Source: Corynebacterium flavescens (lineage in GTDB: Bacteria > Actinomycetota > Actinomycetes > Mycobacteriales > Mycobacteriaceae). Taken from it: a DNA stretch of 64,000 nucleotides. Both the position numbers and the translations under genes were made by a program. This document shows, one piece after another, positions 35,178 through 43,460 of the stretch. Every line of letters begins with the position of its first letter. Position 1 is the stretch's first letter. The notes under the pieces were generated by a model. It was given only the letters and a program-made list of their open reading frames with translations, searched no databases and was not told the DNA's origin. The stretch is from contig NZ_VXKK01000042.1 of NCBI RefSeq assembly GCF_008693105.1, positions 62,001-126,000 of the forward strand. The letters run 5' to 3'.

Positions 35178-36206
35178 TTAGTTCAGCACCAACTTGCGCG
35201 GCAGGCCCGGCGGGTTAATCTCCACGGATTCGACTGACTCGTCCTCAAGGCCCCAGCGGTCGAGAACCTCCTGGTAAGCGCCGTCCTTAATTGCATTGCC
35301 AAGGGCGATAGCAACTGGTTCAATGAGACCATTATCCTTCTTGGTAGTCGCACCGATGTTGGCAGTCAGTGGCCAGCCACCAGGAATCAAACCGACAAGC
35401 TTGGTATCGCCGGTATTGCGGGCCGCGAAGGCTCCCGTGGCATTCGGACCAAAGGTGGCATCAACGCGGCCAGCCTGCAGAGCGAGCTGGGCTGCGGCTT
35501 GATCATCGTAATACACGAGCTGCGCCGGCTTCTCCCCCTCAGCTTCTAGTTCTTCATTCCAGAGCAATATCACCTCCTCCTGATTGGTTCCGGATCCCAC
35601 AACTATCTTCAATCCGCTGATGTCCTCCGCGGATTCGATCTTTTCAATTTCATTGTCTTTCTGGACGTAGAAACCGAGCAGGTCTACGCGATAGGTTGCG
35701 ATGTCGAAGATATCTAGGCGCTCCTCCGTCACTGTCACGTTGGCCGTAACTAGGTCATACTTGCCAGAAGACACTCCAAGGGGCCAATCTGCCCAGCTCA
35801 CGGGCACAGGGTTGAACTCTAGCCCAAGGCCGTCAGCCACAAGCTGTCCGAAATCAACCTCGGAGCCGATGAGCGTGGTGTTATCGTCCTCAGCGTAGAT
35901 ATTAAGCGGCGCGGTGCCGACCGCGATGGCTACCGTGAGCTTTCCCGGCTCGACCGGCTTAAAGCCGCTCTTCTCCAACGCTTGAACCGCCTCATCGACC
36001 TTGACTTGTCGCGGTCTATCTTTGGCGTTTTGTGAGCTAAGGTCGAAACCGCCCTCTGCGGTCGAGTCTGCCACCGGACTCACGGCGGAGCTATCAGTAG
36101 TTGAGGAATCATCGCCTCGAAACGCGACAGCGATAGCGACAGCCAATGCCACCAAGAGGACGACGCCGCCTGCTACCACGCCGGTTTGTTTCTTACTTAA
36201 AGCCAT
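35178..36206 (-). CDS. Amino-acid ABC transporter substrate-binding protein
   Basis: A 342-residue family 3 solute-binding protein. Instead of a lipobox it has an N-terminal membrane segment (about residues 9-28, VVAGGVVLLVALAVAIAVAF) that should anchor it outside the membrane, followed by a serine/threonine-rich linker. The ligand domain shows VGTAPLNIYAEDD, GSEVDFGQLVADGLGL, YDLVTANVTVTEERLDIFD, and GLKIVVGSGTNQEEV in the second lobe. The reading frame is intact. Its partner ATPase and permease, upstream on the same strand, both look damaged, so import may be lost. Polar or acidic amino acids are the likely ligand class, but this is uncertain. Confidence 0.85.
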   Translation of the reverse strand: MALSKKQTGVVAGGVVLLVALAVAIAVAFRGDDSSTTDSSAVSPVADSTAEGGFDLSSQNAKDRPRQVKVDEAVQALEKSGFKPVEPGKLTVAIAVGTAPLNIYAEDDNTTLIGSEVDFGQLVADGLGLEFNPVPVSWADWPLGVSSGKYDLVTANVTVTEERLDIFDIATYRVDLLGFYVQKDNEIEKIESAEDISGLKIVVGSGTNQEEVILLWNEELEAEGEKPAQLVYYDDQAAAQLALQAGRVDATFGPNATGAFAARNTGDTKLVGLIPGGWPLTANIGATTKKDNGLIEPVAIALGNAIKDGAYQEVLDRWGLEDESVESVEINPPGLPRKLVLN

Positions 36207-36260
36207 GTTGATTCTTCCTTTTCTGTGGGGAGTTTTGGTCGAGATTTTTCACAAGCGCTT

Positions 36261-36898
36261 CTAGAGGATGCTTTCAATGAACGCCCGTGTGCGCTCGTGG
36301 CGCGTGTGGTCTAATACCTGCTCAGGGGTACCGGACTCCACCAGGGCGCCGTCGGAGAGGAATACCACGCGGTCGGAGACCTCGCGCGCAAAGGAGATCT
36401 CGTGGGTGACAATGATGAGGGTCTTACCCGTTTGAGCAAGTTGCCTGATGACGGAGAGCACCTCCCCGACCAGCTCGGGTCGAGCGCGCTGGTGGGCTCG
36501 TCGAAGAGGATGACATCAGGGTCAAGCGCCAGCGCGCGGGCAATGGCCACGCGTTGCTGTTGTCCGCCGGAGAGTTGCCTAGGGTAGGCCTCCCCCTTGT
36601 CAGCGAGCCCCACGCTGGCGAGCAGGTCGCCCTTGCGGCGGTAGCCAATGTATTCGCCGTCGACCGTAATATCCCCCGAGTCGATCGACTCCAGGTGGTT
36701 GATGGTGCGCAGCAGCGTCGACTTGCCCGAGCCGGAGGGCCCAATGAGGGACACCACCTCGACAGGGTTTACGGTCAAAGAGATGTCCTTTAAGACCTCG
36801 TGCTCCCCATAGAACTTGTGGACGTGGCTTATCTCTACCAGGCCCTCCTTCTTTGCTTCTTTCTTGGACACGGATTGTGGAGTAAATGCTGTGGTCAT
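36261..36898 (-). pseudogene. Amino-acid ABC transporter ATPase, frameshifted and internally deleted
   Basis: Similar to GlnQ-type ATPases. Walker A (GPSGSGKST), signature ([15 protein letters not shown]) and Walker B ([13 protein letters not shown]) are present. Two lesions are seen. After [16 protein letters not shown] the frame shifts, and the remaining family sequence ([23 protein letters not shown] to the stop at 36261) continues in another frame. One G in the CCGG expected near 36475-36477 seems to be missing. In addition, GYRRKGDLL runs directly into ASVGLADKG, with about 50 residues absent, including the Q-loop, at a GACCTGCTC junction near 36618-36631. A working ATPase is very unlikely. 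Confidence 0.85.
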
Positions 36899-37814
36899 TA
36901 GTTCTTTACCTTTGCGGTGGTGGGGGCTTCGCCAAGCGCGGCCCAGCTAGTGGCAACCCAGTGACGCAGGCGCTGGAAGGGCGTGGGTGGAAGCTGGCGC
37001 TGCGTGCCCTTGGCATAATGCCTTTCCACGTAGTACTGGATGATGGACAGCGCGGTCGTGATGAGGGCATACCAGGCCACGGAGACCATGAGCAGCGGAA
37101 TCGGCTCCAAGGTGCGGTTGTAGATGACCTGCACGGTATAGAACAGCTCCGGCAGGGCCACGATGAATACCACCGAGGTGCCCTTGACCTGGCCGATGAT
37201 CTCGTTGAAGGCATTGGGCACGATGGACCGGGCCGCCTGGGGCACGATGATGCGCAGGAAGCGCCTGGACCGGGGAATGCCCAGCGCCGCGGCGAAGAAG
37301 GCCAAGATGAGCGAGGTGGTCTGCACCTCGTAGATCCAAAAGTTCGTGGTGAACGGGGTCCCTAGGCCCAAGGTGGGATAGAGGTAGCCCAGGTTGTACC
37401 ACACGAGGATCTGCACCAGCAGCGGCACGGAGCGGAAGAACCACACGTAGCCAAAAGCGGCGGAGTTGAGGATGGCGGAGGAGGACAGCCGCATGAGCGC
37501 GAGCAGCGCCCCCAGCAGGAATCCGCCAATGATGGACACCACCGTGGGCACCAGCGTCAACCGCAGGCCGCGCAGGATGGCGTCGTTGAAGAAGTACTGT
37601 GCGAAGACGTCCCACTGATAGTTTTTGACGGTGACTAAGGACCACAGGAACTGCGCGAGCAGGAATATGACGACGGCCGAGGCCACGTAGAGGCCCCAGT
37701 TCCGGCGCGGGATGACCCTCCCCTCAGCCGTCGCTGTAGGCGCAGGCTCGGGTTGCGCGCGCTTGGCGAAGCCGCCGCTACCCCGAAGGACCGAGTATCT
37801 AGTGTGCTTGTCAT
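36898..37814 (-). pseudogene. Amino-acid ABC transporter permease, 5' frameshift and internal deletion
   Basis: A HisM/GlnP-type permease. The ATG at 37814 has a GAGAG ribosome site and opens MTSTLDTRSFG, but its frame leaves the permease at a (GC)4 tract (37755-37762). Removing one GC would join it to QPEPAPTATAEG and VIPRRNWGLYVAS. Further on, SLILAFF is followed at once by AAALGIPRSRRFLRII. About 25-30 residues that normally lie between this helix and the EAA loop are missing (near 37281-37295). The longer frame from 37914 bypasses the first lesion but starts with an implausible N-terminus. The stop overlaps the ATPase start by one base. Confidence 0.75.
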
Positions 37815-37991
37815 GTGTTGTCTCTCTTCTTATAAGTGTGCTTTCCAGCACCGTACGGGGCTTGAAGCGAGGCTTTACGTAGACATCTTGGTCTAGTCTA
37901 GATAGACCGTTCATTTCATTCTGGGTGAATCTAAGGCTTGCCGTTTAGCGCCACCACACGCCGTGTCCGGGCCATGGCTTAGTCTTAGGGA

Positions 37992-39368
37992 ATGGCTAAG
38001 AAAGTTCGCCCGGTTCATACGTGCTCAGAGTGCGGCTACGTCTCTCCTAAGTGGCTGGGACGCTGCCCCGAGTGCGGGGAATGGGGCACCCTGCAAGAAT
38101 CCACTCCCGCAGCTTCCGGTGGCGCCGCCGCCGCAGCCGTGACGGGGCAGCTCACCCCAGGGCTGACCCCCACCAGCCCGGCCGTGCCCATAACAAAAGT
38201 CGGCGCGCAGGCCACGCGCACCCTTCCCACCGGCATCGGCGAGCTCGACCGCGTGCTCGGCAAAGGCCTCGTGCCAGGCTCCGTTGTCCTCATGGCCGGC
38301 GAGCCCGGCGTGGGCAAGTCCACCCTTTTACTCGAGGTGGCCTCGCGCGGGGCCGCCCAAGACCATACCGCGCTCTATGTCACCGCGGAGGAATCCGCGG
38401 GCCAGGTCCGCGCCCGCGCCGAGCGCACCGGCGCCCTCCACGACAGCCTCTACCTCGCCGCGGAATCCAACCTCGACACCGTATTCGGCCACGTCAGCGC
38501 CCTCAAGCCCGGACTTATCATCGTGGACTCCGTGCAGACTATGCATGCCGCCGGCGTCGAGGGAGTAGCAGGCGGGGTGGCCCAGTCGCGCGCCGTGACC
38601 GCCGCGCTGACCACCCTGGCCAAGTCCACCGGCATCCCCATCCTCTTAGTCGGCCACGTGACCAAGGACGGCAACGTCGCCGGTCCCCGCGTCCTCGAGC
38701 ACCTCGTGGACGTTGTCTTAAACTTCGAGGGCGATAAGCAGTCGAGCCTGCGCATGCTGCGCGGCATCAAGAATCGCTTCGGCGCCACCGATGAGGTGGG
38801 CTGTTTCGAGCAAACCGCCACCGGCATCCGGGAGGTCTCCGATCCCTCAGGCCTCTTCCTCTCCCACCGCGGCAGCACGCCGGATGGTTCCGCCGTCACC
38901 GTGGCCATGGATGGAGTGCGCCCCATCCTCGCCGAGGTCCAGGCACTGACCGTCGATCCGGTGGCAAAGAACCCACGCCGCGTGGTCACCGGCCTCGACT
39001 CCAACCGCGTGCCCATGGTCCTGGCAGTGTTGCAGGCACGCGCGGGCGAGCGCACCAATGACAAGGACGCCTACGTCGCCACCGTGGGAGGCATGCGCAT
39101 CCTCGAGACCGCCACCGATCTCGCGGTGGCTCTAGCCACCTGGTCCTCGCTGCACGAGAAACCACTGCCGCCGAAGATGGTGGTCATCGGCGAGGTGGGA
39201 CTAGCCGGCGAGCTGCGCCCGGTTCCTGGCCTAGATAGGCGCCTGGCCGAGGCCGCACGCCTGGGTTATACCCGCGCCATCGTGCCCAATACAAAGGTCA
39301 CCGCCACGGGGATCAAGGTGCGCAAGGCTTCCACCTTGCGCGAGGCCATCTCCCTGCTTGCCTCTTAG
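37992..39368 (+). CDS. radA: DNA repair protein RadA
   Basis: A 458-residue RecA-related branch-migration ATPase. The N-terminal zinc finger is CSECGYVSPKWLGRCPEC, Walker A is GEPGVGKST, and the RadA-specific KNRFG motif is in GIKNRFGATDEVG. The C-terminal Lon-protease-like domain (EVGLAGELRPVPGLDRRLAEA) is complete. It helps process recombination intermediates. Length is normal. Its stop overlaps that of the convergent membrane-protein gene by four bases. Confidence 0.96.
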   Translation: MAKKVRPVHTCSECGYVSPKWLGRCPECGEWGTLQESTPAASGGAAAAAVTGQLTPGLTPTSPAVPITKVGAQATRTLPTGIGELDRVLGKGLVPGSVVLMAGEPGVGKSTLLLEVASRGAAQDHTALYVTAEESAGQVRARAERTGALHDSLYLAAESNLDTVFGHVSALKPGLIIVDSVQTMHAAGVEGVAGGVAQSRAVTAALTTLAKSTGIPILLVGHVTKDGNVAGPRVLEHLVDVVLNFEGDKQSSLRMLRGIKNRFGATDEVGCFEQTATGIREVSDPSGLFLSHRGSTPDGSAVTVAMDGVRPILAEVQALTVDPVAKNPRRVVTGLDSNRVPMVLAVLQARAGERTNDKDAYVATVGGMRILETATDLAVALATWSSLHEKPLPPKMVVIGEVGLAGELRPVPGLDRRLAEAARLGYTRAIVPNTKVTATGIKVRKASTLREAISLLAS

Positions 39369-40090
39369 GCCAGGTTGAAGGGCGTCGGCGCCGAGGGGTT
39401 ATCTCCCAAGACGGCGTGCACGTAGTAGCCGCCGGTGGGCGCCTCTTGGCGGTCCGTGCATTGTCCCGGCTTGGAGGTACGCCGCGACCACTCCGCCTTG
39501 AAGTTGCGGTCTGAATTGGATTTGAATACCTGCTCGCCGGTCTCCACCGCCGGGTAGCAATCCGTATCCGCCCACATCCGCGCGTTGGTGGACAGGCCAT
39601 AGACCTCGAAGCGCAGCTGATTCTCATCAAGGTTGATAACGCAGTCCGCCGCCGTGGGGTTGTGCACGCGCATATAAAACACCGGCAGCGCACCCGGGGC
39701 AAAGGTGTCCTCTGCCGCCATAGCAGTAATCTGCAGGTCCGCAAGCTCGCAGGTCCGCTTCGCATCCGCGGCAAGCGGGGTGCTGGGCTCGGAGGCCTTC
39801 TCGCTCTCAGAGCTTTTGGCAGATTCCTCGGCCTCAGAGCTTTCTGAGCTTTCTGTGCTTTGCGAAGTCTCCGAGGTCGCGGCGGCCTCGGACGTCTCCT
39901 GCGGCGCGGTGGTCGAGGTCACCGCGACGGAATCGGCGTTGTTGTCCTTCCCCGATCCGCCAAAGAGCGAGGTGACCGCCCAAATGAAGAGCGCCACAAC
40001 CACGAGGATTACTACCAAAGCCGCGACGCGGCGGCGGGTATAGACCTCTTGGGGCAGCTTCTTCGGTTGCGCGGGATTTGGTTTAGTCAC
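39365..40090 (-). CDS. Membrane-anchored protein with Ser/Glu-rich linker
   Basis: A 241-residue protein. It has a basic cytoplasmic head, one membrane helix (about 24-44, VAALVVILVVVALFIWAVTSL), and then a 55-residue stretch of S, E, T and A (SESSEAEESAKSSE) that would span the wall. A folded extracellular domain follows (CELADLQITAMA, VHNPTAADCVINLD, CYPAVETGEQVF), with four cysteines that could form two disulfides. The family is conserved in corynebacteria by impression only, and its function is unknown. It lies between radA (convergent) and carbonic anhydrase. Confidence 0.8.
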   Translation of the reverse strand: MTKPNPAQPKKLPQEVYTRRRVAALVVILVVVALFIWAVTSLFGGSGKDNNADSVAVTSTTAPQETSEAAATSETSQSTESSESSEAEESAKSSESEKASEPSTPLAADAKRTCELADLQITAMAAEDTFAPGALPVFYMRVHNPTAADCVINLDENQLRFEVYGLSTNARMWADTDCYPAVETGEQVFKSNSDRNFKAEWSRRTSKPGQCTDRQEAPTGGYYVHAVLGDNPSAPTPFNLA

Positions 40091-40148
40091 GCCCCCAATT
40101 TTAGGGTGTGAGCGGGTCAGATAACATCACCGCGCGCCGCGTGTCTGG

Positions 40149-40781
40149 CTATTGGACCCCGTGGGTGGCCACGGTCTCTACGCTGGAATCCTCCAGCAGG
40201 TAGCGCGCGCCGACCACGCCGAGGGTGCCGGAATCAAGCAGACGGCGTGCCGCGGGCACATCAGAGATGATCTGCGAGACGGTCTGCACGGTGTTCTCGC
40301 GCTCGAAATCGGCGGTGGTATCCCGGCCATCGCGCTGGGCAACGAGGGCGCACGTTGCGACCTTCTCAATAATGGGGCGCTGCAGGCCAGTGGGAAGATC
40401 GCTCTTGCCGGACAGGAAAGAGGCCGCCGCAGCAACTGCGCCGCAGGATTGATGCCCCATGACTACCAAGAGGTTGGCGTGCAGATTCTCCAGCGCATAG
40501 TCCAAAGAAGCCAGAACGGCGTTATCCAAGACATGACCGGCGGTACGGATGACGAAGGCATCACCGAAGCCAATGTTGAACACGTGCTCAATCGGGGCGC
40601 GCGAATCCGAGCAGGATAAGACGATGACTCGCGGATCTTGTCCGGCAGTGAGCTGGTAGCGCTCGTCCGCCATCTGGCTCACGGCGATGACGTTTCCCGT
40701 CACCAGACGCCTATTGCCCTCCTGCAGGGCTTCCCATACCTTTTGTGGTTCGTGTGGAACTTTACTAAGTGGCATGCCCAT
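40149..40781 (-). CDS. Beta-class carbonic anhydrase
   Basis: A 210-residue beta-carbonic anhydrase. The zinc ligands are C57, H110 and C113, with the D59/R61 dyad in CSDSRAP and the second motif in GHQSCGAVAAA. It interconverts CO2 and bicarbonate in the cytosol, supplying carboxylases such as PEP and acyl-CoA carboxylases. It is divergent from mutY with only 40 bases between the two starts, so their promoters must overlap. The same pairing occurs in other corynebacteria, from memory. Confidence 0.94.
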   Translation of the reverse strand: MGMPLSKVPHEPQKVWEALQEGNRRLVTGNVIAVSQMADERYQLTAGQDPRVIVLSCSDSRAPIEHVFNIGFGDAFVIRTAGHVLDNAVLASLDYALENLHANLLVVMGHQSCGAVAAAASFLSGKSDLPTGLQRPIIEKVATCALVAQRDGRDTTADFERENTVQTVSQIISDVPAARRLLDSGTLGVVGARYLLEDSSVETVATHGVQ

Positions 40782-40821
40782 TACTATAGACCGACCAACT
40801 GCCTCTAGACTGATTGGCTTG

Positions 40822-41682
40822 ATGGATACGCAAGCTCTATTGGTCTGGTTTCAGGCCGCCGAACGCCCGCTGCCCTGGCGCAAAGAGGGCACGAGCGCCT
40901 GGGGAGTGCTGCTCAGCGAGGTCATGAGCCAGCAAACCCCCGTCGCCCGCGTGGCTCCCGTCTGGGAGGAGTGGATGAGCCGCTGGCCCACCCCGGCCAG
41001 CTTCGCGCGCGCCTCTCGCGCCGAGGTTCTGCGCGCCTGGGGCAAGCTGGGCTACCCGCGTCGCGCCCTGCGGCTGTGGGAGTGCGCGCAGGTGCTGGGG
41101 GATGAGCCTGTTCCAGACGACGTCGACAAGCTTTTGGCCCTGCCGGGCATCGGGGACTACACCGCGCGCGCCGTGGCCTGTTTCCACTATGGCCATAACG
41201 TGCCCGTGGTCGATACCAACGTCCGCCGCGTCTATGCGCGCGCTGTCAGCGGCACTTTCCTGGCGCCGGGGGCGTCGAAGAAGGAGCTGGGGGAGGTGGC
41301 CACGCTCCTGCCAGAATTGCAGGGACCCCGGTTCTCCGCCGCTCTCATGGAGCTCGGCGCCCTGGTGTGCACCGCCAAGAACCCCGACTGCGCGCACTGC
41401 CCGCTGCGGCCAACCTGCGCCTGGTTCCAGGATGGCTGTCCGCCGCCGAACGAGCAGGAACTCGCCCGTGCGAAGAAAAAAGTCCAGAAGTTCCAAGGCA
41501 CTGACAGGCAGGTGCGCGGGCTCATCCTCGACGTGCTGCGAGCGGCCGCCCACCCGGTTCCTCAGGCCGACATCGACGTGGTCTGGCCCGACGCCGCGCA
41601 ACGCTCCCGCGCCCTGGCATCCTTGCTTGACGACGGCCTCGCCGAACAAGACCCCTCAGGACTCTTTCGCCTGCCCCTCTAG
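40822..41682 (+). CDS. mutY: A/G-specific adenine glycosylase
   Basis: A 286-residue MutY-type base-excision enzyme that removes adenine opposite 8-oxoguanine. The start is placed at the ATG at 40822, giving the short N-terminus LVWFQAAERPLPWR. Catalytic residues are E33 (SEVMSQQT) and D131 (VVDTNVRRVY), with the helix-hairpin-helix LPGIGDYTARAVA between them. The [4Fe-4S] cysteines are C183, C190, C193 and C199 (spacing 6-2-5). The C-terminal 8-oxoG recognition domain is reduced to about 85 residues, as is common in corynebacteria. The 3' end overlaps the next convergent gene by 27 bases. Confidence 0.94.
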   Translation: MDTQALLVWFQAAERPLPWRKEGTSAWGVLLSEVMSQQTPVARVAPVWEEWMSRWPTPASFARASRAEVLRAWGKLGYPRRALRLWECAQVLGDEPVPDDVDKLLALPGIGDYTARAVACFHYGHNVPVVDTNVRRVYARAVSGTFLAPGASKKELGEVATLLPELQGPRFSAALMELGALVCTAKNPDCAHCPLRPTCAWFQDGCPPPNEQELARAKKKVQKFQGTDRQVRGLILDVLRAAAHPVPQADIDVVWPDAAQRSRALASLLDDGLAEQDPSGLFRLPL

Positions 41683-42975
41683 AGGCGGAGAATGGCGATG
41701 GTTGAAGTCAATGAGATGCCCCAGCGCCCAATCGCGGTCCGTGATGAGCCGCGCCACGATGAGGCCAGAGCCTATGGCCAGCACCACCATGCAGGCGGTG
41801 GCCAGATTGCTCAAGGCCTGGTCCATGTTTCCGGCGTTGAGGTGATAAACCGTGCGAAACATCGCCGTGCCCGGAATCATGATGACGGAGGCCGGAACCG
41901 TGGTGGTAATACGCGGCAGATGCGCCCGGCGCGCGGCCACCGCGCCCAGCATCCCCACGATCAGCCCGCCGATGAAGGCCGCCATGTACGCCGTGCCGCC
42001 GAACTCCGCGAGAAAGATGCGGGTCATATTCGCCACGGTGCCCACGCATGAGGCCACCAGCACCATCCGCCGCGAAGAATTAAAGAGGAAAGCAAAGCCG
42101 GCGATGCCACAAAAGCTCGCCGTGGCTGCGGCGGCAAACCACAAAGGCTGCGGATCGGGCGTACCAGGCCTGGGCGTGAGCTCCGTGAACCAGGTGACCA
42201 TGGTGACGGTAAACGTCGCCGCAATGATGACCGTGACCGCATAAGTCAGGCGCGCCATACCCGCCTCGAAGTCGAAGCGGGCTAAATCAATGAGCGCCGA
42301 GAACAGCGGGAACCCCGGAATGAGGAAGAGAACCGCCGCCACGTAGCCGGAGGAATAATCCGCCGAATCCGCCACGCCCAGCGCGTCTAAGGCCTCAGTG
42401 CTGAAGAAGTAGAACAGGCTGGCCACCGTGCCCGCGGCGACGATGCACCCCAGCTGGTGCACGTGCTGGCGGTGCAGTCCCCACCGGGCAAACTGGCCCA
42501 AGAAGGCCGAGATCGCCACCAGACCCACCGCATAGGCCGGGAAGTAATTCAAAACAGCGAAGGAGGCACAGGCAACAGCTGCCGCGCAGGCCAAAATCCA
42601 CCCATTCCAGCGCTTGACCACGTTGGACTCGATCTCGTCGAGCATGGCCGTGAGCTCTTCTGCCGTGATGCCATAGTGCAGCCGGTGGTGAGTGAGATCC
42701 TCGAGTGCCTCAATGCGCGAGGCATCCACCGCCGGCGAATGCTGCTGCGCCACCACGGTGCGAAAGGAACGCCCCTGGTGGAAGGTGCACGTAATCTGGG
42801 TGACCCCAACATTGGCATCAAGCCTGTCAAAACCCAACGCGCGCGCAGCGCGTTTCATGCCGCGCAGCACGCGGTAGCCAGAGGTCCCCGCCCCCATCAG
42901 GAGCATGCCAAGGCGCAAAACAACGTCCGCCTCAATACCCATGCGGACGTAGTTGCTACCGGGTTGAAAGGACAT
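41656..42975 (-). CDS. ThrE-family threonine/serine exporter homologue
   Basis: A 439-residue membrane protein with the same layout as ThrE. A soluble N-terminal domain (LRLGMLLMGAGTSGYRVLRGM, VGVTQITCTFHQG) is followed by about ten membrane segments, with SVIMIPGTAMFRTVYHL in the last third. It is divergent from the thrE at 20349 and lacks its basic C-terminal tail. It probably exports a small amino acid or related solute; the substrate is unknown. It lies three bases after a small DUF4236 gene, so the two are probably translated from one message. Confidence 0.85.
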   Translation of the reverse strand: MSFQPGSNYVRMGIEADVVLRLGMLLMGAGTSGYRVLRGMKRAARALGFDRLDANVGVTQITCTFHQGRSFRTVVAQQHSPAVDASRIEALEDLTHHRLHYGITAEELTAMLDEIESNVVKRWNGWILACAAAVACASFAVLNYFPAYAVGLVAISAFLGQFARWGLHRQHVHQLGCIVAAGTVASLFYFFSTEALDALGVADSADYSSGYVAAVLFLIPGFPLFSALIDLARFDFEAGMARLTYAVTVIIAATFTVTMVTWFTELTPRPGTPDPQPLWFAAAATASFCGIAGFAFLFNSSRRMVLVASCVGTVANMTRIFLAEFGGTAYMAAFIGGLIVGMLGAVAARRAHLPRITTTVPASVIMIPGTAMFRTVYHLNAGNMDQALSNLATACMVVLAIGSGLIVARLITDRDWALGHLIDFNHRHSPPLEGQAKES

Positions 42976-42978
42976 GAA

Positions 42979-43149
42979 TTAACGCCAACGACCCCGGAAG
43001 TTCAGCCCGCCGGGCAAGTTAATCCACATGCCGCCACGGGAATTGAAGGTCACCGGGCCCACTTTCGTAGAAAGCGAGGCGCCCGATCCAGAGACGTTGA
43101 TCCAGCTATTCTTGCCGGTCTTTTTGCGTGAACGATATTGAAGGCCCAT
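42979..43149 (-). CDS. Small DUF4236-like protein
   Basis: A 56-residue protein encoded from the ATG at 43149 to the TAA at 42979. It opens MGLQYRSRKKTGKNSWINVS and continues with GSGASLSTKVGPVTFNSRGG and NLPGGLNFRGRW. This is the pattern of the short, glycine- and serine-rich DUF4236 beta domain (basic start, then INVSGSGAS). It is separated from the ThrE-like gene by three bases. Its function is unknown. It is short enough to be missed by standard gene calls. Confidence 0.75.
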   Translation of the reverse strand: MGLQYRSRKKTGKNSWINVSGSGASLSTKVGPVTFNSRGGMWINLPGGLNFRGRWR

Positions 43150-43204
43150 GCCTTAAACTCTAGCGCAACTGCGCCCCGCGGCCACTTCATCTTGGCTAGC
43201 CTAG

Positions 43205-43387
43205 GCCGATGCTTTTCTCACTGCACCAGTCTCCCCGGCCTGGTCTTTTCGCCGCCGCCTCTACGCAGCCTTTAGCTCCCGCGCCGGAATCAACCACGCC
43301 GTCCCTTTCATCGGTTCCGTGCCACGCGGGCTGGGCTACCTCATTGAGCGCTTCAACGATGTGCCCGCCCCTACCAACTGCGAATAG
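43205..43387 (+). pseudogene. Possible remnant of a lost gene
   Basis: An open stretch of 60 codons without any start codon, ending at a TAG at 43385. It reads like real protein: AWSFRRRLYAAFSS, INHAVPFIGSVPRGLGYLIE and RFNDVPAPTNCE. Other frames here are low-complexity. It could be the 3' end of a gene whose front part was deleted. I do not recognise the family. A chance open frame in GC-rich DNA remains possible. Confidence 0.3.
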
Positions 43388-43405
43388 GAACACACAATAG
43401 AGATC

Positions 43406-43446
43406 GCAGAAAGCCGCGAACCTGTACAAGGTTCGCGGCTTTCTGC
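43406..43446. terminator. Strong terminator hairpin after clpC
   Basis: A perfect 18-bp stem (43406-43423 with 43429-43446) closed by a 5-base loop GTACA. It contains CTTTCT in one arm, so it can serve clpC on the minus strand 14 bases after its stop. It probably blocks transcription from the other side too. Confidence 0.9.
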
Positions 43447-43460
43447 TGCTAACTCAGGCG

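Larger units (their letters stand above)
43150..43460. other. Gap between the DUF4236 gene and clpC
   Basis: About 310 bases that hold the gene remnant at 43205-43387 and the strong hairpin at 43406-43446, both listed separately. The upstream end should carry the promoter of the DUF4236/ThrE-like pair. No intact gene is seen. Confidence 0.5.

Noticed and set aside
36261-36461. Small separate ABC protein downstream of the ATPase gene
   Set aside because: Its sequence is the missing C-terminal third of the ATPase (LIIVTHEIS...), so it is the continuation after a frameshift, not an independent gene.
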